The translations under genes were made by a program, and so were the position numbers. A stretch of 6,851 nucleotides of DNA from Rhodospirillales bacterium. GTDB lineage: Bacteria > Pseudomonadota > Alphaproteobacteria > Rhodospirillales > Defluviicoccaceae. The stretch is from NCBI GenBank assembly GCA_030622775.1, contig JAUXFS010000098.1, positions 1-6,851 on the forward strand, given 5' to 3'. This document shows positions 1-5,285 of the stretch, one piece after another; positions within the stretch are counted from its first letter, which is position 1, and each line of letters starts with the position of its first letter. The notes under the pieces are model-generated. The model saw nothing but the letters and a program-made list of their open reading frames with translations. It had not been told where the DNA came from and ran no database searches.

Positions 1-101
1 GAACGACATGGCTACGATCCGACTTGTATGGGGCAGAAAGCGCTGTTCGGACTGATGGTGTTGATATCCCAAATTTGACGGTTTGCCGCGTGGAGTAGCC
101 G
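1..101. other. Leader region without a recognisable gene
   Basis: No gene could be assigned here. Reading frame 1 of the plus strand is open from the window edge to a TGA at 76-78 (about 25 residues, including MGQKALFGLMVLISQI), so it could be the tail of an upstream gene, but I recognise no family. On the minus strand an ATG at 9-7 could begin a divergent gene running off the left edge, but only three codons are visible. The segment is noticeably more AT-rich at 60-85 than the flanking coding DNA, which fits a promoter region for the next gene. I could not find a convincing -35/-10 pair. Confidence 0.3.
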
Positions 102-665
102 ATGGTCACCCTGACGAAGATCTACACCCGTGGCGGCGACAAGGGCCAAACCTCGCTCGGCGACGGCCGCCGGGTGGCGAAACACGACCTGCGGGTCGCC
201 GCGTACGGCACCGTCGATGAAACCAACGCCGTCATCGGCCTCGCCCGCCTCCACACCGAGGGTGACGCCGACGAAATGCTGGCCCGGGTCCAGAACGACC
301 TGTTCGACCTTGGCGCCGACCTCTGCACGCCGGAAACCGGGCGCAAGGCGGAAGGAGCGTTGCGCATCGTCGACCAACAGGTCGAGCGCCTGGAACGGGA
401 GATCGACGCCATCAACGCCGCACTGCAGCCGCTCACGTCGTTCATTCTTCCCGGCGGGTCGCCGGCGGCGGCGTACCTGCATCTGGCCCGCACCGTTTCG
501 CGTCGTGGCGAACGGCTGATCTGCGAACTGGCCGGGAGCGAGCCGGTCAACCCCGCCGCGGTGCGCTACATCAACCGACTCTCCGATCACCTGTTCGTCC
601 TCGCCCGCCACCTCAACGACGGCGGGACCAGCGACGTCCTCTGGGTTCCCGGTGGCAGTCGATAG
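102..665 (+). CDS. pduO: PduO-type ATP:cob(I)alamin adenosyltransferase
   Basis: This cytosolic enzyme transfers the 5'-deoxyadenosyl group of ATP to cob(I)alamin, giving adenosylcobalamin, the cofactor of methylmalonyl- and ethylmalonyl-CoA mutases. The 187-residue length is usual for the PduO/MMAB family. Visible motifs are the N-terminal ATP-binding KIYTRGGDKGQTSL (residues 6-19), DETNAVIGLAR (39-49), QNDLFDLGADL, the LPGGSPAAAYLHLARTVSRR core, and the C-terminal AVRYINRLSDHLFVLARHLN. R130, R134 and E137 align with human MMAB R186, R190 and E193, which are positions of disease mutations. The family's usual CRRAER reads SRRGER here, a mild variation. The ATG at 102 is preceded by GGAG at 92-95 with six bases of spacing. 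The gene stands 205 bp upstream of etfB, so it may be a separate transcript. The PduO name is by family; physiological use in mutase cofactor supply is inferred. Confidence 0.95.
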   Translation: MVTLTKIYTRGGDKGQTSLGDGRRVAKHDLRVAAYGTVDETNAVIGLARLHTEGDADEMLARVQNDLFDLGADLCTPETGRKAEGALRIVDQQVERLEREIDAINAALQPLTSFILPGGSPAAAYLHLARTVSRRGERLICELAGSEPVNPAAVRYINRLSDHLFVLARHLNDGGTSDVLWVPGGSR

Positions 666-713
666 TACCACGCGACAAGGCGGTGCATCGACACCCTCGG
701 CCGCAGGCGCGTC

Positions 714-742
714 TTGACCTCGGCTCGCCATGTCCTTACTGT
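714..742 (+). promoter_or_regulatory. Candidate sigma-70-type promoter for etfB-etfA-hbd
   Basis: TTGACC at 714-719 is a good match to the alphaproteobacterial -35 consensus. It is followed after exactly 17 bases by TACTGT at 737-742, a weak -10 (three of six matches). It lies in the 205-bp gap and would leave an mRNA leader of about 120 bases carrying the inverted repeats described separately. The -35 is good, the -10 is poor, and the call is tentative. Confidence 0.35.
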
Positions 743-792
743 GCACCCGCAAACGAAATGCTCCGAAGGGGCTGGGGGAAGGTCCTTTGATG

Positions 793-811
793 TCAAGCGC
801 TTGGCGCTTGA
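793..811. repeat. Perfect inverted repeat, operator-like, upstream of etfB
   Basis: TCAAGCGC (793-800) and GCGCTTGA (804-811) are perfect inverted repeats separated by TTG. Within them CAAGCGCTTG (794-803) is itself a perfect 10-bp palindrome, and GCGCTTG occurs twice back to back (797-803 and 804-810). The element lies about 50 bases downstream of the candidate promoter and 60 bases before the etfB start. This geometry suits a dimeric repressor site or a small mRNA hairpin. It does not match an operator I can name. Confidence 0.45.
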
Positions 812-831
812 TTGTGGCCGGTCCGACCAGT

Positions 832-864
832 CCCGCGACAACGTCATAAGAAAGAATTCGCGGG
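832..864 (+). promoter_or_regulatory. Possible hairpin over the etfB translation start region
   Basis: CCCGCGA (832-838) pairs perfectly with TCGCGGG (858-864). The 19-base loop contains the purine run AAGAAAG (848-854), the best Shine-Dalgarno-like stretch before the etfB ATG at 871. In the mRNA a 7-bp GC-rich stem would end six bases before the start codon, so it could modulate initiation. Seven-base inverted repeats arise by chance in GC-rich DNA, so confidence is low. Confidence 0.25.
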
Positions 865-870
865 TCATCC

Positions 871-1620
871 ATGAAAGTCCTCGTCGCTGTCAAACGCGTC
901 ATCGACTACAACGTGAAAATCCGGGTCAAATCGGACAACACGGGTGTCGAGACGGCCAACGTCAAGATGTCCATGAACCCCTTCGACGAAATCGCCATCG
1001 AGGAAGCGGTTCGGCTCAAAGAGGCCGGCACCGCGACCGAGTTGGTCGCCGTATCGATGGGCGTTACCCAGTCCCAGGAAACCATCCGCACCGCCCTTGC
1101 CATGGGCGCCGACCGCGGCATCCTGGTGGAAACCGATCAGGAACTGCAGCCCTTGGCCGTGGCCAAGCTGCTCAAGGCCCTGGTCGAGCGCGAACAGCCC
1201 GGGCTCGTCATCGTCGGCAAGCAGGCCATCGACGACGACTCCAACCAGGTCGGACAGATGCTGGCGGCGCTGTTGGGCTGGGCTCAGGGAACCTTCGCCT
1301 CCAAGCTGACGATCGCCGACGGCAAAGCCGAGGTGGTCCGGGAGGTCGATGGGGGCCTGGAGACGGTATCGCTGGCCATGCCGGTGGTGGTGACCGCCGA
1401 CCTGCGGCTGAATACGCCCCGCTACGCCTCGCTGCCCAACATCATGAAAGCGAAGAAAAAGCCCATCGAAACGCTCAAGGCCGATGATCTCGGCGTCGAC
1501 GTCGCCCCCAGGCTGAAGACGGTGAAGGTGGTCGAGCCGCAGAAACGCGAGGCCGGCATCAAGGTCGAGAGCGTTTCCGAATTGGTGGACAAACTCCGGA
1601 ACGAGGCAAAGGTCATCTGA
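871..1620 (+). CDS. etfB: Electron transfer flavoprotein subunit beta (group I)
   Basis: This is the beta subunit of the soluble FAD/AMP heterodimer that takes electrons from acyl-CoA and related dehydrogenases and passes them to ETF:ubiquinone oxidoreductase. The 249-residue length is typical. Diagnostic segments are VKRVIDYNVKIRVK near the N-terminus, MNPFDEIAIEEA (35-46), the AMP-binding VGKQAIDDDSNQVGQM (115-130), VDGGLETVSLAMPVVVTADL (about 158-177), and the recognition loop ASLPNIMKAKKKPIE (186-200) that docks onto partner dehydrogenases. L188 corresponds to the anchoring Leu195 of human ETFB. K193 and K196 correspond to the lysines methylated in human ETFB. The protein closely resembles mitochondrial ETF, which argues for a conventional rather than bifurcating type. 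The stop overlaps the etfA start by one base (TGATG), indicating translational coupling. The ATG at 871 is set by the conserved MKVLVAVKRV start; its ribosome-binding site is weak. Confidence 0.97.
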   Translation: MKVLVAVKRVIDYNVKIRVKSDNTGVETANVKMSMNPFDEIAIEEAVRLKEAGTATELVAVSMGVTQSQETIRTALAMGADRGILVETDQELQPLAVAKLLKALVEREQPGLVIVGKQAIDDDSNQVGQMLAALLGWAQGTFASKLTIADGKAEVVREVDGGLETVSLAMPVVVTADLRLNTPRYASLPNIMKAKKKPIETLKADDLGVDVAPRLKTVKVVEPQKREAGIKVESVSELVDKLRNEAKVI

Positions 1621-2552
1621 TGAGCACCCTGGTCATTGCCGAACACGACAACCAAGTCCTCAAGGCCGCAACCCTGAATACGGTCACCGCCGCCGCCCAG
1701 TTGGGCGACGTGGCGGTTCTGGTTGCCGGCAGCGGTTGCGGCGCCGTCGCCGAAACCGCCGCCAAGATCGCCGGCGTCGCCAAGGTGCTGGTGGCAGACG
1801 CGCCGGCCTACGCCCATCCGCTCGCCGAAAGCATGGCGCCGCTGGTCGTCGGCCTTGCCGCCGGCTACGGCCATCTTCTCGCGCCGGCGATGACCAACGG
1901 CAAGAACCTGATGCCGCGGGTGGCCGCGCTTCTCGATGTGGCGATGCTGTCGGACATCAGCGGGGTCGAGAACGAAAACACCTTCGTGCGACCGATTTAT
2001 GCCGGAAACGCGATGGCCACCGTGGAAAGCAGCGACGCGATCAAGGTCATCACCGTGCGCGGCACCGGTTTCGACGCGGCCGCCGACGAGGGCGGTAGCG
2101 CCGCGATCGAAGAAGTCTCCGCATCGGAAGACTCTCAGCTCTCCAGTTTCGTCGGCCAGGAGTTGACCAAGAGCGAGCGGCCCGAGCTGACCAGCGCCCG
2201 GGTGGTCATCTCCGGTGGGCGGGGCATGGGCAACGGCGAGAATTTTGCGCTGCTCGAAGAGGTCGCCGACAAGCTGGGCGCCGCGGTCGGCGCCTCGCGC
2301 GCCGCGGTGGATGCCGGGTTCGTACCCAACGACTATCAGGTCGGGCAGACCGGCAAGGTCGTCGCTCCGGACCTGTATATTGCCGTCGGCATTTCCGGCG
2401 CCATTCAGCACCTGGCGGGAATGAAGGACAGCAAGGTGATCGTCGCCATCAACAAGGATGAAGAGGCGCCGATCTTCCAGGTCGCCGACTACGGCCTGGT
2501 CGCCGATCTGTTCAAGGCCGTGCCGGAGTTGTCGGCCGAGTTGGACAAGTAG
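1620..2552 (+). CDS. etfA: Electron transfer flavoprotein subunit alpha (group I)
   Basis: This FAD-holding alpha subunit pairs with the EtfB encoded immediately upstream. The 310-residue length is normal for bacterial group I EtfA. The N-terminal half (about 1-185) is the alpha/beta domain contacting the beta subunit. The C-terminal FAD domain carries SGGRGMGNGENF (198-209), GASRAAVDAGFVPNDYQVGQ (224-243), TGK (244-246) and the ETF-alpha signature LYIAVGISGAIQHLAGMKDS. R201, R227 and T244 keep the spacing of human ETFA R223, R249 and T266, residues that bind FAD or alter its redox potential. The ATG shares its A with the etfB TGA, and AGG-rich sequence in the end of etfB can serve as ribosome-binding site. 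The next gene, hbd, begins 42 bp downstream on the same strand with no terminator visible, so the three probably form one operon. Confidence 0.97.
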   Translation: MSTLVIAEHDNQVLKAATLNTVTAAAQLGDVAVLVAGSGCGAVAETAAKIAGVAKVLVADAPAYAHPLAESMAPLVVGLAAGYGHLLAPAMTNGKNLMPRVAALLDVAMLSDISGVENENTFVRPIYAGNAMATVESSDAIKVITVRGTGFDAAADEGGSAAIEEVSASEDSQLSSFVGQELTKSERPELTSARVVISGGRGMGNGENFALLEEVADKLGAAVGASRAAVDAGFVPNDYQVGQTGKVVAPDLYIAVGISGAIQHLAGMKDSKVIVAINKDEEAPIFQVADYGLVADLFKAVPELSAELDK

Positions 2553-2594
2553 ATCCCGACCCGCCGGCCCTTCGAGTCTGAGAGGGATTGATCA

Positions 2595-3470
2595 ATGGAC
2601 ATCGCCAGGGTGGGCGTCGTCGGTGCCGGTCAGATGGGCACCGGCATTGCCGAGGTTTGCGCGCTCGCCGGTTGCGATGTCTATCTGCTGGATGTCTCGC
2701 GCGAACGCCTCGACGGCGCCCTTGCGGCGATAACCGAGAGCATCAATCACCTCGCCGCCCGAAGGCGGATCTCGGAGGGCGACGGTCGGAAAGCGCTGGC
2801 GCGGTTGAGCACCGGCCTCGACTACGAAGGGTTCCGGGACTGTCAGCTGGTTATCGAGGCCGCCACCGAAGACGAGCAGATAAAAAAAGAGGTCCTTCGC
2901 AAACTGTGTGAAGTCCTGCCGGCCGACGCGATCATCACCACCAACACGTCATCCATTTCGATCACCCGGCTCGCGGCGCAGACCGACCGGCCGGGGAGGT
3001 TTCTCGGCACCCATTTCATGAACCCGGTGCCGAAGATGGAGCTGGTGGAACTGATCCGCGGCATCACCTCCGACGAAGAGACTTTTCGCGTCGTTCACGA
3101 GTTCGCGCTCAAGCTCGGCAAGACGCCGATCAGCGCCGAGGATTTTCCGGCGTTCGTCGTCCACCGGATCCTGATGCCGATGATCAACGAGGCCGTCTAT
3201 ACCCTGTACGAAGGGGTCGGCTCGGTGGAAAGCATCGATACGGCGATGAGGTTGGGCACCCATCATCCGATGGGGCCCTTGGAACTCGCGGACTTCATCG
3301 GCCTCGATACCTGCCTTGGGATCATGCACTCGCTGCATGAAGGCCTCGCCGATCCAAAGTACCGGCCATGCCCGTTGCTGGTCAAATACGTCGAGGCCGG
3401 CTGGCTCGGGCGCAAGGCGGGCCGCGGCTTCTACGACTACTCCAGCGAAAAGCCCGTCCCGACCCGCTGA
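2595..3470 (+). CDS. hbd: 3-hydroxybutyryl-CoA dehydrogenase, NAD-dependent type
   Basis: Predicted to interconvert acetoacetyl-CoA and 3-hydroxybutyryl-CoA in the cytosol, serving beta-oxidation, PHB turnover or acetyl-CoA assimilation. The 291-residue, two-domain layout fits Hbd/PaaH. There is an N-terminal Rossmann fold with GVVGAGQMGTGIAEV (7-21), then NTSSISITRLA and GTHFMNPVPKMELVELIRG, and the helical C-terminal domain ending in HPMGPLELADFIGLDTCLG and GWLGRKAGRGFYDYS. Catalytic S119, H140 and E152 are present with family spacing. The oddity is in DFPAFVVHRI: the family motif is PGFxxNR, and the Asn that contributes to the substrate site is His190 here (codon CAC at 3162-3164), with PAF for PGF beside it. 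Activity is therefore likely but not certain. The start is backed by GAGGG at 2582-2586, eight bases from the ATG. It sits 42 bp after etfA, consistent with co-transcription and a shared role in acyl-CoA oxidation. Confidence 0.93.
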   Translation: MDIARVGVVGAGQMGTGIAEVCALAGCDVYLLDVSRERLDGALAAITESINHLAARRRISEGDGRKALARLSTGLDYEGFRDCQLVIEAATEDEQIKKEVLRKLCEVLPADAIITTNTSSISITRLAAQTDRPGRFLGTHFMNPVPKMELVELIRGITSDEETFRVVHEFALKLGKTPISAEDFPAFVVHRILMPMINEAVYTLYEGVGSVESIDTAMRLGTHHPMGPLELADFIGLDTCLGIMHSLHEGLADPKYRPCPLLVKYVEAGWLGRKAGRGFYDYSSEKPVPTR

Positions 3471-3567
3471 CGGCGTCGGGCGAGATTCGTCGACGGCCGG
3501 AAACGCCGTGAGCCATCGGCGCAGTGGCCTTGCCCCGTTTTCCCGTGCCCGACCGCGGTGATTTCTC
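3471..3567 (+). other. Spacer after hbd with weak hairpin potential
   Basis: No gene seen. ACGGCGT (3470-3476, starting on the hbd stop codon) is perfectly complementary to ACGCCGT (3503-3509). A smaller competing hairpin can form from ACGGC (3493-3497) and GCCGT (3505-3509). Neither is followed directly by a T-run; the nearest is GTTTT at 3537-3541. This could be where the etfB-etfA-hbd transcript ends, but it is not a convincing intrinsic terminator. A GANTC site lies at 3484-3488. Confidence 0.25.
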
Positions 3568-3596
3568 TTGATGCGCCAATAGGGGTTTGCGATACG
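3568..3596 (+). promoter_or_regulatory. Candidate promoter for olsB-olsA
   Basis: TTGATG at 3568-3573 and GATACG at 3591-3596 are separated by 17 bases, a reasonable -35/-10 pair, although the -10 matches at only three positions. It would start transcription near 3603, about 70 bases before the GTG I chose for olsB. A GANTC site (GATTC, 3632-3636) falls in the leader. An upstream in-frame GTG at 3558 would place coding sequence across this element, which is one reason for preferring the later start. Confidence 0.4.
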
Positions 3597-3663
3597 TTGC
3601 ATGCGGGAACGTGGGCGGAGCGGAATTCGCGGATTCAGCTCCCGACGCGTGGCGGCGCAGGAC

Positions 3664-3677
3664 AGGAACGCAAAGTG
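3664..3677 (+). promoter_or_regulatory. Ribosome-binding site that decides the olsB start
   Basis: AGGAA at 3664-3668 is followed after six bases by GTG at 3675-3677. A second AGGA lies at 3659-3662. The upstream in-frame GTG at 3558 has no comparable site, and the 39 residues it would add (beginning MISLDAPIGV) do not resemble the OlsB family. Confidence 0.65.
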
Positions 3678-4472
3678 GAGCCGCTACTTTTTAAGAGCCT
3701 CCAGGTTCGGCTTGCCGAGACGGCGGAGGAGGTCGAGGCGGCGCAGGCGCTTCGCTACCGCGTCTTCTACGAGGAGATGTCGGCGGCGCCAACGCCCGAA
3801 ATGAAGGCGCGGCGTCTCGACTTCGACGCCTTCGACCCGAATTGCGAACACCTCCTGGTCATCGACCTGGAACGCGGCAACGCCGCGCCCGCGGTGGTCG
3901 GCACCTACCGGCTGATGACCCGGCCCGCCGCCATGCGGCATGGCGGGTTCTACACCGAGCAGGAATACGACGTGTCGGCCCTGCTCCGCTATCCCGGAGG
4001 TATCGTCGAAGTCGCCCGCTCCTGCGTCGACCCGGCATACCGTAGCCGCGGCGTCATGCAAATGCTGTGGCGGGGATTCGCCGCCTACGTCAGTCACAAC
4101 GACCTGAGCATCCTGTTTGGATGCGCCAGTTTCCCCGGCACCGAGCCCAACGAAATGGGTCCTCAGCTATCCTACCTCCATCATTGCCATTTGGCGCCGG
4201 AGACGCTCCGGCCCCGGGCGTTGGCCCATCACTACGTGCCCATGGACATCCTGCCGTCCTCGGATTTCGACGCGCAGGCGGTTCTCAAGGACCTGCCGCC
4301 GTTGATCAAAGGGTACCTGCGTTTGGGCGGCTTCGTCGGCGAGGGCGCCGTCGTCGACCATCAGTTCAACACCACCGACGTGTGCGTGGTCGTCAAGACC
4401 GATCAGTTGACCGAAAAGTACGACCGTCGCTACCGGCGGTCGCCCGCGAAGAAGGCGGGGCGTGAAAACTAG
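3675..4472 (+). CDS. olsB: L-ornithine N-acyltransferase (GNAT fold), OlsB
   Basis: OlsB transfers a 3-hydroxyacyl group from ACP to the alpha-amino group of ornithine, making lyso-ornithine lipid at the cytoplasmic face of the membrane. From the GTG start the product is 265 residues. Family hallmarks are QALRYRVFYEEMSA near the N-terminus, DFDAFDPNCEHLLVIDL, VVGTYRLM, the acyl-donor binding stretch VEVARSCVDPAYRSRGVMQM followed by LWRGFAAYV, and LFGCASFPGTEPNEMG. These are the usual motifs of the OlsB branch, which automated annotation often calls GNAT acetyltransferase or hemolysin. An in-frame extension to GTG 3558 is possible but has no ribosome-binding site and would overlap the likely promoter. 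Its 3' end overlaps the start of olsA by 11 bp in another frame, the classic olsB-olsA arrangement, which makes the ornithine-lipid assignment stronger than either gene alone. Confidence 0.9.
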   Translation: MEPLLFKSLQVRLAETAEEVEAAQALRYRVFYEEMSAAPTPEMKARRLDFDAFDPNCEHLLVIDLERGNAAPAVVGTYRLMTRPAAMRHGGFYTEQEYDVSALLRYPGGIVEVARSCVDPAYRSRGVMQMLWRGFAAYVSHNDLSILFGCASFPGTEPNEMGPQLSYLHHCHLAPETLRPRALAHHYVPMDILPSSDFDAQAVLKDLPPLIKGYLRLGGFVGEGAVVDHQFNTTDVCVVVKTDQLTEKYDRRYRRSPAKKAGREN

Positions 4473-5280
4473 ACCGTCGCCCTTGCGGGCTGGCGTTCGG
4501 TTCTTCTTCTTCGTGATCCTGACGATCCTGCTCCTGCCGCCCTATATCCTGTGTTTCTCGGCTTGGCCGCGGGCCCATTATGCGGCGCGTTCCGCCTGGG
4601 CCCGCTCGGTTTGCCGGCTGATCGGTCTGCGGGTGCGGGTCATCGGCGCGCCCTGTCGCCAGGGAACGGCGCTGTTCGCCGCCAACCACGTTTCGTATCT
4701 GGAAATCCCGGTCCTGTCGGGACTGCTCGACGCGACGTTCGTGGCCAAGAGCGAAGTCGCCGACTGGCCGCTGCTCGGCCAGCTATGCAAGTGGGGGCGA
4801 ACCGTGTTCATCAATCGCTCCGCCGCCGAAGCCAAGGCACAAACCCGGATGCTGCAGGAACGGCTCGGCCGCGGAGAGAGCCTGATCCTGTTTCCCGAAG
4901 GAACCAGCACCGACGGAAGTGGCGTCGTGCCGTTCAAATCCTCGCTGTTCAACATCGCCGAGAACCTGCCGGAAGAGACGAACCTGGTCGTTCAACCGGT
5001 CTCCATCACCTATGTCCGCACCATCGACGGAACACCGCTCGTCGGTCCGTTGGCGGAACTCTATTGCTGGTACGGCGATGCGACGCTGTTGCCCCACCTG
5101 ATACGGGTTTTCGGGCTCGCGGGTGCGATCGTCGAAGTCCGTTTCCACGCGCCAATCCCGGTGGAGGAAGGAACGGGCCGCAAGGCGCTGGCGCGCCGTT
5201 GCGAGGCCGCCGTCGCCGAAGGCGTCGCCGCGTCTCACGCCGGAAACGGCGAGCCTGATCGCCAAGCCGCCGCGACGTAA
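4462..5280 (+). CDS. olsA: Lyso-ornithine lipid O-acyltransferase OlsA (PlsC family)
   Basis: Predicted to acylate the 3-hydroxyl of lyso-ornithine lipid, completing ornithine lipid; some homologues also make phosphatidic acid. The 272-residue protein has an N-terminal membrane segment (about 12-34, FFFFVILTILLLPPYILCF). Its acyltransferase blocks are NHVSYLEIP (75-83), GRTVFINRS (112-120), FPEGTSTDG (144-152) and VVQPVSITYV. The catalytic block is normally HX4D; here H76 is followed by E81 (GAA codon), giving HX4E. The rest of the active site looks intact, so I expect activity, but this residue is worth checking. Translation probably begins at GTG 4462, inside the end of olsB, with the purine run GAAGAAGGCGGGG just before it, so the two proteins are likely coupled. 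The C-terminal tail beyond about residue 235 is Ala/Arg-rich and poorly conserved in character. It stops 5 bp from the convergent ccrM. Confidence 0.88.
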   Translation: MKTRPSPLRAGVRFFFFVILTILLLPPYILCFSAWPRAHYAARSAWARSVCRLIGLRVRVIGAPCRQGTALFAANHVSYLEIPVLSGLLDATFVAKSEVADWPLLGQLCKWGRTVFINRSAAEAKAQTRMLQERLGRGESLILFPEGTSTDGSGVVPFKSSLFNIAENLPEETNLVVQPVSITYVRTIDGTPLVGPLAELYCWYGDATLLPHLIRVFGLAGAIVEVRFHAPIPVEEGTGRKALARRCEAAVAEGVAASHAGNGEPDRQAAAT

Positions 5281-5285
5281 CCCGA

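Noticed and set aside
12..902. Minus-strand open frame of 296 codons over the adenosyltransferase and the etfB leader
   Set aside because: Antisense to pduO with no recognisable domain. It crosses the intergenic repeats, but nothing in its composition suggests a real protein.
714..1487. Plus-strand open frame of 257 codons overlapping etfB
   Set aside because: An Arg/Gly-rich out-of-frame reading of etfB with no conserved features; the etfB frame is unmistakable.
1422..2411. Minus-strand open frame of 329 codons across the etfB end and etfA
   Set aside because: Low-complexity Gly/Asp/His-rich composition with no family motif; antisense shadow of two well-supported ETF genes.
3558..3674. 39-residue N-terminal extension of OlsB from GTG 3558
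   Set aside because: No ribosome-binding site, no family similarity, and it overlaps the candidate promoter; GTG 3675 has AGGAA at proper spacing.
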